From positions 143,495,143 through 143,559,142 of the forward strand of contig CM041292.1 in the NCBI GenBank assembly GCA_023052935.1: a DNA stretch of 64,000 nt, written 5' to 3'. This stretch comes from Piezodorus guildinii (Eukaryota; Arthropoda; Insecta; Hemiptera; Pentatomidae). Each line of letters begins with the position of its first letter. The first letter of the stretch is position 1. Positions 33,601 through 45,600 of the stretch are shown here, in pieces. Below the pieces are notes generated by a model. The model was not told the origin of the DNA, made no database searches, and saw only the letters and a program-made list of their open reading frames with translations. A program made the position numbers and the translations under genes.

Positions 33601-36600
33601 ATAACAAAGAATTTTGGCAAACAATAAAACGATTCAGAAAATGTAAAAAACTAGAACTGGAAATATTCGAGAACTTTTACAAACAGTTTTATTCTCCCTC
33701 CCAAAATCCAACAATAGACACCGAATTAAATGTAATTAATCCATTCCTCGATGGTAATATAACATTGCAAGAATTACAAATGGCTGTCCATCATGTGAAA
33801 AAAAAAATCTCTGGGCAAAGACGGAATTCCTTATGAATATTATAAGTTATTAACGCCCGAGTGGGAACACTATCTCCTAAATCTCCTGAATGAAGTTTAC
33901 CAAAAAGAAGATGGTCAACTGTTTTAATAAAACCAATTTTTAAAAAGAGAAATGAAAATGACCCAAACAATTACAGAAATATAGCTCTGTTAGACACAAT
34001 AACTAAAATATTTACATACATTCTGAACAACTGCCTTTTAGAATGGTGTGAAATCAATCGCATACTTCCTGAAGAACAAAATGGCTTTCGTTAAAACAGA
34101 GGATGTAGAGATAGCATTTTTGTTTTGAGCTCTACTATGAATATTAATCTGAGGCATAAAGGCCGCTATGTTTATGGGATATTTATTGACTTTTAAAAAG
34201 CCTTTGACACCTTGAACCACAGAAAACTTTGGCACAAATTAAACGGGCTTGGAGTGAATGCTAAAATAATTAAAATACTACAACAACTATATGAAAATAT
34301 GGAAGCAGATATTGAGATAAATGTGGTAAGGTCTAAACCAATACAAATAACAAAAGGAGTGCTCCAAGGAGATTCAGTCAGCCCATTACTCTTTGCACTG
34401 TACATACTGATATTGTGAAGTATTTTCAAGACCACCATGCAAGAGGTTTAGCTATAAATGGCTCTAAAGAACTATTGATGCTATTGTTTGCCGACGATAT
34501 AGTGATAGTTGCAGAATCCTGGGTAGACTACCAAGAGAAACTGAATATACTACAGAATTATTGCAAAGAAAATTTACTAGTTCTCAATACAGAAAAAACC
34601 AAAATAGTACCGTTCCATAGAGGTGGTGGAAGAATTAAAACTGTGAAACCATTCTACTTTAAAGAAAGCCGTATTCAAATAGTAAATAGTTACACTTATC
34701 TAGGCATACAGTTCAGTTCTTCAGGAAAAATTGTTCAAGCCATAAACGCCGCCATAAAGAAAACTAAACTCGCAATAGGAACAGCTCTGGCCATATTACA
34801 AGAAAGTAAATCAGAAAACTGGGACTCAAAACATATGCTTTATAACTCCATCATCCGTTCTACCTTATTAGACTGTGCAGAAACATGGGCCCCACAATAC
34901 TGTCCCAATTTGGAAACAATAACGATGAAGTACGTTAAACCAAATATACCAATGGTCCAAATATACTCCTAACTACATAGTCAGGCTAGAGACAGGAATC
35001 TCAAGATTAGAAATAGAAGTAGTCAAAAGAATGTTGAGATGGTGGATTGCTCTATTAAAAATACCAGAGGAGAGGCTACCTAGAATATGTTTTGACGGAT
35101 TAAGAGAACTCGAAGGCAAAAAAAATATATGCATTTGGTATTCACAATTAAAAACAAAATTATCAAAAGTAGACTTATCGATGATTTTAGAAGAAGATAA
35201 TCTAAAACCAGAAGAAGCCCGAAGACATCTCAAAGACATAACCAAATTGATTTAAAAATCATTGCCTGAGTATAGATATTAACTCAGCGCTTAACTCAAA
35301 ATATAATCCAGAATTCAGAAACATAAGCAGCTTTCTCCAAGGTGAAGAATACCTAAATTTCAGAACACCAATCAAGAAGCACCGAATAGTGAGCCATCTT
35401 AGGGTAGCCAACTTGACAAGACCGGTAGTGTATAGTGAGGGGAAATCCTATAAACTGGAGGGGGATGAAAACTGCACTGTGTGCAATTTACAAAAGCCGG
35501 AAAATCTATATCATCTTTTGATAGAATGCCCAATGTATAAAGACCTTAGGAAGCACTATATATATAAATATATTAATGAGAACAATAATTCTATTTTAGG
35601 AAATCTACTAACAATTGATAATGTGCAGAAACTAAATGACATTTTTTACTATACAGTGGGTAGTTCAAAAATTAGATCATTTATAATGAATGAATAAAGT
35701 TCATGATATAGATTTTCCGGTTAATGCCTCATTAAATTTTTATTAAAATGTGAAGTGAGATTACTGTGTTTATTTGTTTTTTCTTTTACTTGTAATATTG
35801 ATTAGCATTGTTTAGAATAATTTACACAATATTATAAATTTGAAACATTTATATTTTCACTAAGGATAACTTTAAATTCCTCAATTGTTCTTTTTTTTGT
35901 TTTGTATGTTTGGTTTCTTTTTCATTTTTGTATTTGATTTAAAAAAATTCGCTTTATTTGTTTATTGTATATTCACAATGCCTGTAAATAATCTCCAGTT
36001 GTTTTTATTTTTGTATTTATAACATATGAACTGTACTGACCAACTCCTTTTGTATGGGGATTACCCCGAAAAAAAAAAAAAAATATTATTATTATAATAT
36101 TACTGCTCGAGATCTACATTTGATTTATTTCTTTATTTTTTTCTAGATACTCAACAGGAAGCTAGGAGACCAAGTACAGAGGGTATGATGTCTCCTCCTC
36201 TGAAAGCATCCGGTTTCAACACTTCTGATTGCAGTAACTCTTCATGGGCAGAAATGGAGACCTATGTTATCGGAAATGTTCAGATGCATCCTTTAACTCT
36301 TGCTACTAGACAGTTATTTATCCTGAAGTATCTGACACCAATGGGAGAATATCAAGAGGTTTTCTTATCTATTTATGTATTTAATATATTAACAAATGCT
36401 TTAATTTGGTATATGGAATTTAAAAAATAACAATTAGTTTCCTTATTTCATAATATATAGTCAAAGACTTTTTTTTTTCTTATTGCACCAGATGTGGCTT
36501 GTTAATGAAGGGATTACAGTGTAGTCAATTTATATTATTTTATTTTCTATAAATATATTTATATTTAAGCATTTCACATTTGACCAACAAGTGGATGAGT

Positions 36601-39600
36601 GGCCAATTAGTGAACTATTTTTGATGTGCTGTGGCTGATAATGCAGTAGAGGTGGGGAAGGGGTCTCTACATATCCCCAATGCTTCTATAGATGGAAGTA
36701 AAGCTCACCATGCATTGGTAGGATCTAACTTTATGTGACTTTTCCATCTTATGTATACCAATATCTTGATAGAGCTTGAGTTGATAGTATAGTGAAAAAC
36801 TGATAGTTGCAAATGGTAGGGCTCATCCTATATGAATAAACGTGAAATATGATGGTGAGGTAGTAATCATCTGTGGGATAAGATTTAACGTATTATTAAT
36901 TAGTACTCATCATTTGAAATATTTGAAAAGTAGAGTAATCCCTAGTACTTAATTGTCATATGTTGACTATAGGTTGTTAGTTTGAAACTCAAGGGACGAG
37001 GGAAATAGTTTAAATTACCAAGAATACAGAATAATAATGGAAAAGATCCTAACATTTAAAATGAATGAGTTGGGTTTGAAGTATGTCTTATGTATATGAT
37101 GTGATATTCCTCTACAAAGTATAAACAAATGATACAGGTATAAAAATGAAAATGCTAAAAGCTCGCTTAAAAAAAGTACAGGATTTTCTTTTGAATTTGT
37201 GTTTTTCCTGGAACATTTGGCCTCTGCACTGATTAATCTGTTTGAGCAAGCTAGCATTCATCAAGATAAGGAACACCTTAATGCGAACTTTTTCTCATGC
37301 TTTGTTGTAACCTCTATTGATTTAATAATTCACTAGCCTTTTTCTATTATTGAAAAATCTTTATTCCCTATCTAGAGGAATTTCACAAGTTCAAAATAAC
37401 AGTATTAAAGCTGACTACTGACTGCATTATGTTGTTCTGTGTTAGTTGTGAAACCATTTATCAGAATCACATAATTTGAGAACTTTAAATTATACGGGGT
37501 GGGTTAGCCCTGATTTTAATACTCTGAAGTGTTGGCAATAACAATTTTGACGTAAGGTGAAATTGCAGAGTGTACCAAAACACATATATTTTTTTTAAAT
37601 CTCTCAAGTATTAAAGATATCTCTGAACTTCGAATTATTTAGTATGGATTGTATTTTTCTCTGAAGTGTTTTGTGGAAATTAAATTTTTAGCATCAATTA
37701 TTATTTATTTTTGAGTGATACCGAATATCTTGTCTATTTTGAGCCTAGAACTGGAATCTTGTACCTAACTTTGAAGAAATTTAAAGTTTAATTTAAGAAA
37801 TGAAAAGTCATAAGTTATCTGTTTTTAAATTGCATTTTTTTATTTATTAATTAAAAATTTCTAAGGCATATAAATAAGTAAAATATATGCATGTATACTT
37901 ATCTAGCAGACAAAGTTGAGAATTTGTTTATGGTTTATTATTTTCTATAATAAACCTTTGCAATCAATCAAACAAAAATTACCCCTTCCCCTTCTCAAAA
38001 TTTTAGTGCTTACTTTTCAAGATACATAGAACCCGAATAATGATTTAAAAGAAATCCATTTGTCCGCAGTGCAGGACATTTCTCCGAAAGTACTGGACCA
38101 ATTTTTTTGAAATTCACCATAATAATACGAGGGCTACCAACGATGATCTTAACACCTAGACGTTGATATTGGCTGGTTATTTATAAGAAGGCAGCTGATT
38201 AAAAGTGATTTAATTCAGTAACTCAGTTATTTTTTAATATAGAGAACAAATTGACTAGTGTTTTTTTTTTTTTAACCAAAAACTGCGAATAATTATATAA
38301 AAGAGAAAAAAGAAAAAAAAATGAAATTTAACCCTTGACTATGCCCATAACCTAGTTATTTTTGAAGATAGAGAAAACTCAAAAAACAATTTCAAGGTCA
38401 AGATTCTGCAAGAACCAAGAGGAAAAAGAAATAATCTTATATGGTCAAGCCATAACTTATAAGAGATGTGATTCCCTGATAACTTGGTTATTATTGATGA
38501 TAGAGAAAAAATGTAAGGTGTTCTGGAATCAGGAAATTTTATTTGAATAAGAATCGAAAGAAAAGAAAAGGAAATAGTAACAAAGTTTAGTATAAATAAA
38601 CCAAACACCAATAAACAGTTATACCCTTATATAAACTGATGTATAGTCGACTGTAGAAACTATTATAGGTGGAATAGTCAGGAATCAGTCATTTTTGAAA
38701 AGTTTTTAATTTTGCCAACGTTTCGGCTCAAGCTTGTGAGCCATCATCAGGGCATTACTGAGCCATGTCCAAGCATAAACTGTTTATGCTTGGACATGGC
38801 TCAGTAATGCCCTGATGATGGCTCACAAGCTTGAGCCGAAACGTTGGCAAAATTAAAAACTTTTCAAAAATGACTGATTCCTGACTATTCCACCTATAAT
38901 ACCCTTATATAGTTATCAGGAAATAATAAACCATTTTGTAATAATTTGCAGCGTTTTTTGGGATTGTGAATAAAATTTCTTTTTCACCTTATGATACTTT
39001 CTTAATCTATTTTTGATAAATCTTTAAAGTTAAAGATACAAATTAGGTAGGCTTATACACAAAAAAATAAATTTTATATGTATCAAAATTAGTTTGATTA
39101 AAATTTTTGATGAATGATATGTAGAGAAATTATTCCATGAAATATAAAATAATTTGTATATTTCATAATCCAAAAATGACTCATTTTTTTATTTATAAAT
39201 AACTTTTTTTTATTTTGTTCTTAATATTTTGTGTGAATCATCCTGTTGCTCATTTTATTAATAAAATTAAAAGTAAAATTAGAGATGTGTTGGATTATTA
39301 AAAATTATTAAGTTATTAAAAAAGAGAAGCAAAATTTGGTCTAATTAGTTATTTTGGTTTCCCATTGCAATTCCTCTGTGGAAGCAACCTGGCACTACCG
39401 AGTGGCAGGCTAGTGATTAAAATGAACCTTTGTAACTGACCAAAAAAAAAAAAAATTATTTTTTACTCTTCCAAATTTTGAGGTATTACGTTTCAAGATA
39501 TGTAGAACACCAATAAAAAATAAAAATCATCTGTTTGTTCACCTTATGAATTCACGAATACCAAAAATTCATGCTTCTAATGAATCATGTTATAGACTTT

Positions 39601-42600
39601 TGGACATCTTTATATATATAAAAATCTCGTGTCACGATGTATGTTCGCCATAAACTCTGAAATTACTGAGTTGGCTTTGATCAAACTTTTTAAGTATTTG
39701 TTATTTGCTTCAACTTAAAAGATAGGATTGATTTTATCTTAATTATTTACCTCAATATTTGTTATTGCAAATTACTAAGATATTTATAAAAAAATATTTT
39801 TAAGCATATGGAGCATCTTATCAATGGTTCGTGTAGTCACATCGTTTATTATTGTTATTTAAAAATAATTACAGGCGGCAAAAAAAATTTCCATTTCAAG
39901 CACAGTAAGACTTTTTCCTGAACATAAAAAAAAAAAAAAAAACGGGTTATTCTGTAGGAAAGCTTCACCTACAATTACAAAGGAGTTTTGATGATGTACA
40001 ACAGTTATGTTTAAAAGATAAAATGATGTTGTTGAATAATTTCGATGTGAGGTTGTTGAATAATTTCGATGTGAGGCTACTTGATACTGGTATGTTATTG
40101 TGACAGAGAGAATAAAATTGATATCTGACATGAAATAATAATCTTTTATTTATCATACAAAGAGTAACTCATTGCTATGCACCTGAATTTCTTTTAGATA
40201 ACCCCATTCAACATAGTAACTATCAACATTTTTCGTAATTCGTATCAATTTCACTATTAAATTATTATTCTATTTTTACTTTCACTTACTATATATAGTA
40301 AGGGAAATTATTGCGATTTTGAAAATTTTCGATTTTCAGTTTTCAACGGAAATACACATTTTAGGGTCCTCTGAGTCCAAATAACCTAGTCCCGCAAAAA
40401 GGTGTGTGTGTGGTAACTCTCGGGCGGAAATGGTAAGTTCTATGAAACTGAAATTTCATAATTAAGACAACTATACGCCCGAGACGTTATGAAATCTTTT
40501 TCATCAAAATCAGCTTACCAGAAGAGCCACTTTTACCATTTATTTTGCACCTTTTTTCGATTTTCTCGGTTCCGATGATTTTGTTTAAACTCGCTATATC
40601 GATGTAAAATTTAATGGGCTTTAATATCATTTAGGTTTCATTCGGATTAAAATTGTCTGACAGGGCTTGAATGCCGATTTTTTAAATTTTCTTTCTCTAA
40701 AGTACCTTTAATTTTGTTGATTCTATAAAAATAACTATATTATCTTGTTACCACAGATGAAAAACAGGTTAATATATAAATTGAAGGATTTCGATACCCA
40801 ACTAAAAGAGAAAACTGAAAAAATATATTTTTTATACAATTTTTTGGTTTTTAACATAAGAACAGTCATATACATGTGTGATATACTGTTGGAAAGCTTG
40901 AGATTTTAGAAAAAATATCTCATACGCAAGCTTTTCAAAGTTAGTAGATAGTGATGAAAAGGGGATAAAATCAACTGATTGTTTTAGATAATAACATAGT
41001 AGATTATTTAATAAAACACATGTTTCTATCAAATATCAATTTACTTAATTCTTTAAACTAATTTCATCTCTAACGGTATTTAAAAATTCTTAAATTGAAT
41101 TTAACAAGGGTGGTAAGTGAAAGTCGTATGTTGCACCCACCAGATTTTTTACATTAAAATTGCTAAACAGCAAAAAATAAACATAAAATGTAAATAGACT
41201 TGTCATATAATGTTCATTAAAAAGAGATTTTTTAAAAAATAGTTTTTTAAAAATCACTTTCCTCATCAACCATAATTCTAACTTTAGCCTAATAAGTTGC
41301 CATTACTTAATATTTCTTGAAAAATATGACAAAAAGCTATATTGTATGATAGAACGAGTTGGATTATTAATTATTATTATTGGAAAAGTAGTGAAAAAAA
41401 ATGGCTTCTTTGCGAGATATCTGCTAATCGCCTTCTTTCCCGGTCATAAAACACTATGGATCCCCTTTTTGGTTTGGTTGGTCTATCCATGGTCATATAG
41501 TATAGTCGAAGGACTACAGTGGGTATCCTAAATTTTAATCTAAATTATCCTAAATCTAGGTTTAATTAGGATAGGATCCCTGTATTTATTGAACTTAAAA
41601 ACCTCCATGGTATAAAATACAATAGTTATGTCGGTTGCTAAATAACTATTAATGCGCTAAATCACTGTAGCTTCAACGAGGTTTTGGTTGAAATGTGACC
41701 CAAGAGAGAGACAAATAGGATTACATAAATAATAATAATAATAATAGGCTTACCGAACCCGAAGGTTCGATGCCGATACCACCAAACTTCGCCTGCACAT
41801 ACTCGTCCAATGTTCACCGGTCAAGCCCAAGCCCCCGAGATCAGCCTTAATGCAATCCTCCCATCGACGCTTTGGCCTACCTTTCGGACGCCTACCAGTC
41901 GGTTCAGCGAATACCAACTTTCTCGGAATCCGTTCCTCACTAAGCCCAACAACTTTACGCGCCCATTTGAGTCTCCGCGATGCTATCAACTCAATTATAT
42001 TCACAGGGTAAAAACTCCGCAATTCCGCGTTGTGCAACCTTCTAAACTCCCCAGTGGCCTCATCTCTCTTCGGACCAAATATTTTACGCAGTACCTTATT
42101 CTCGAAAACCTTAAGCCGTTGTTCATCCTTCGAAGTAAGCGGCCACGTTTCGCATCCGTAAAGAACCGTTGGAAGAATAATAGTTTTATAAATTCTAACC
42201 TTTAAGTTTTTAGACAGAAGCCGCGAGCTAAGTAATTTAGCAACTGAATAATAACACGCATTTCCCACCTTTAACCAGGACTTTATTTTTTCCTGGATTT
42301 CATTTTTTCTTGTTATCATTGAACCTAAATACTTGAATTTCTCTACGTGTTCAATATTAATGAATGAAATATTAATATCATCAAGATCGCCACCATTTCT
42401 GCAACTAATCATATATTTCGTCTTATCGGTATTTAATTCGAGACCTATTTGTTTACCGGTTTTTATTAACACACTTGTATTTAGTTGTATAGTTTCCGTG
42501 TCTTCACCTAGTAGTACCAAATCATCGGCATACCCCAAAACCGGAATCTTGTCACCCATATTTAAGCCTTTCTCAGTACACATCACCTTTTCTATAACAT

Positions 42601-45600
42601 ATTCTAAGGCTATATTAAACAAAACAGGTGAAAGGGAGTCACCCTGTTTCAAACCCGATCGCACCTCAAATCTCTCGGAGTAATTATGACCGATTCTAAC
42701 TTTATGAAATGTTTCCGACAAACACATCTCTACTAGGTTTACTAACTTTTTAGGTATCCCCTGTTCAATCATGATGTTATATAGCTTCTGACGGTCTATG
42801 GAATCATAAGCCTTTTTAAAATCTATATAAAGTTGATGGACTACACCGTTATATTCCAGCTTCTTCTCTAATATTTGACGTAAGGAAAATATTTGATCAA
42901 TAGTCGAGCGATTCCGCCTAAAACCACATTGGTAGTCTCCGATAATTTCCTCAGCGTATTCCGTGATTCGACTAGTTAGAATTGACGAGAATATTTTATA
43001 GCATACTGTGAGAAGAGAGATCCCACGATAGTTGTTACAATCCGACCTCGGTCCTTTTTTGTGAATCGGAATAAGTATTGATTCTTTCCATTCTTCGGGC
43101 ATTTTTTCAGTTTCCCAGATCTTTTTAACTAAAAAATGTATTTTGGAAACGCCCGCTTCTCCACACGCCTTGATTAATTCACTCGTGATATTATCATTTC
43201 CTGCGGCCTTATAACGTTTTAATTTTCCTATCGCCATTTCAACTTCCTCTTTACTCGGTGCGTCTATCCATGGTTCAGCGCTCTGGTATTCAGAGGGAGG
43301 AGATTGATTATTATTTTCCGTATTTAGAATGCCGTCAAAGTGTTGTTTAAATTTATTTAATATCTCAGTCGGATCCGCAATTATGTTGTTATTCGCATCT
43401 TTAACCCCATTCAATAGAGGTTCAAATCTTTTACGCGATTTGTTTATACCTTTGTACATCTCTCTTACGTTATTTTCGCTTCTGTGTTTTCTATTTCTAT
43501 TATTTTGCCTTTAAGATACTCTCTTTTCTTATTTTTTAAGAATTTTGAAGTTTCGTTTTTTACTAACCGAAAGTAAGCCACATTATTATCGCTTGGATTA
43601 TTTAAGGAATTCAGTTTAGCGGTCTTTCTTTTTTCACACATATTTTGACAATCCCTGTCGAACCAAGGTTTGTTCTTTTTATTTTCGATTTTCCCAAGAC
43701 ATAAGTTACCGACCTCTTTAATATTATCCCTGATCCCTTCCCATAATTTGTTTACATCTTCGTGTTCCTCGTCTGAAGATTCCAAAGCATCGAACCTATT
43801 TTTTACTTCTATCGCGAATTGTTTTCTAATTTCGGGGTTGTTCAATTTAACAACATCAAAATTCTCGGGATGAATATAGTTCGATGTTCTCTTTTTTGCA
43901 TTTAGTTTTTGTCGAAGTTTCGCGATTACTAATTCATGATCAGAACCGCATTCTGCACCACGATACGATCTCACGTTAATTATGCTAGTTTGCCATCTGT
44001 TTTGTACTAAAACATGATCTATTTGATTCCGAGTTTGTCCATCTGGCGATGTCCACGTATACTTATGAATGTCCTTATGTTTAAACGTAGTACTTTTGAT
44101 TATTAGGTTTTTCGAAATGGCAAAGTTTATTAGTCGGGTCCCATTATCATTACTATATTCGTGCAAACTTTCTTTACCGATTGTAGGACGATATACTTCT
44201 TCCCTTCCAACCTTTGCGTTTGCGTCACCTAGTATTATTTTAATGTAATTTCGCGGTAACTTATCGTAAACCGACTCTAGTTTATCATAAAATTTGCATT
44301 TTACTTCATCATCACTATCTTCGGTGGGAGAATGAATGTTTATAAACGCGATTTTAGACCAACGACCCTGAAATATAGCAACCGATATTCTTTCACTAAA
44401 GAACTGTACATCCCGTAATGCGGAAAGAAATCTATTCCTAATCAGAAACCCGGTACCTAAACAATAATTAACGCTCCCCCCGTACCAAATAGTATACTTT
44501 CCTTCTGTTAACGAACCCTCTCCTGGCCAGCGAACCTCTTGTAATGCAACGATATCTAGATGGTACCCCTTAACTTCATTCGCGACCGACTTTAACCCAC
44601 CTGCCGTATTTAAACTTCTAACGTTCCACGTCCCTATTGTTAGATCTCTACTTTTCATCTTGCGCCTAGATTCCTCTGAAGCAGTCCCAAAAGCATCCGC
44701 CAACCATGGGACGCTCCCCATACGCGGTAATGAGATCCGCGCGAGGAGGATTACATAAAAAACTTAAAAAATGTTAGATGTAAACTTATAAAATGGTCTA
44801 AGATATATTATGTACGTTTTAGTTGGAGTAAGGATAAGACGTATTTTATAGTTACTCTAACCATAAACGCAACAAAAAGTTAAATAATCGCAAAGCAAAG
44901 TCATGAGATACAGCTAGTTTAGTATAAAAATTTAACTGTCTTTAAATAATCTGATCATTTGATATTTAGGCAATTTTCCTATATATAAAATATTTAAAAA
45001 AAAAATTGAATATTGAAGCATATTGTAAAATGCAAGTACAGTTGTGTTTTTAGCAATGAAAGTATCTTTTAATCTTGAATGAATCATAGAAGAAGTTGCT
45101 TAAGGTTTTTTTTCTCTTGTTAGTACTATTCGATAGAGAATAAATTCCCTAAAAAAGAAAAAAGAATAATTAAAATCAACCTTGAAATAGAAGAGATATA
45201 GCGGCCATTTTCCTTTGATTAATCAATTTATAAGGGCCAGTAGAAGAAGAAGAAGAATCAATTTATCACTTTTTATATTAGTTAATGGTCTCTGAACAGC
45301 ATTCTAAACTGTTATATTCTAGATTCAAAACCCTTACTTAGCTAATCTTAGTTATTTTATGTAGGCCCTATACATCAAATATGTTTAAAATATTGAAGCT
45401 GAAGATAGTTCTATACATAGGGCTGTTAGAATTTATGGATAAGTCAGTGGATTTCAGTTGACAGGTTATGGTTTTTTAACTTATCCAATATTTCATCATT
45501 TTGTTTTAATAATTCAGTTGGATATTCTATACCGAACTCTACTGTACAACCATGTCAGGATTCCTAGTATTCTGTGAAATTAGTCTGTTGAAGCAAACTT

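Larger units (their letters stand above)
28625..36095 (+). mobile_element. Long LINE with 13-bp target duplication, nested insertions
   Basis: A 7.47-kb insertion in DCAF1 intron 6, same strand as the gene, between perfect copies of AATATTACTGCTC (28612-28624 and 36096-36108). It has a 5' leader, a coiled-coil ORF1 (28963-30022), an endonuclease-reverse transcriptase ORF2 (about 32768-35697), a 3' untranslated part and an A-rich/TATT tail at 36069-36095. Nested inside are a SINE (30438-30680), an RTE fragment (31096-31970) and, within that, a ribozyme palindrome. ORFs are broken at several points, so the copy is not active. I cannot assign the clade firmly. Confidence 0.88.
38634..38898. mobile_element. 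Palindromic ribozyme element 2
   Basis: The insertion lies between perfect 13-bp repeats ATACCCTTATATA (38621-38633 and 38899-38911). A perfect palindrome runs 38661-38901 (120-bp arms around T at 38781, its last three bases shared with the target repeat), preceded by a 27-nt tail (38634-38660). The tail is recognisably related to the tail of element 1 and to the relic at 10549. Arms share GCCAACGTTTCG and CATCATCAGGGC with element 1 but differ elsewhere. Confidence 0.85.
41730..44746 (-). mobile_element. RTE-type LINE with 13-bp target duplication
   Basis: A 3,017-bp minus-strand insertion in DCAF1 intron 7, between perfect AGGATTACATAAA copies (41717-41729 and 44747-44759). The 3' end is a (TTA)n-type tail (41730-41743), as usual in the RTE clade. 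Only about 25 nt precede the first ATG, so it is either a full copy with a very short leader or slightly 5'-truncated. The coding region is complete except for a change of frame near 43460-43500. The perfect duplication suggests a young insertion. Confidence 0.93.
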
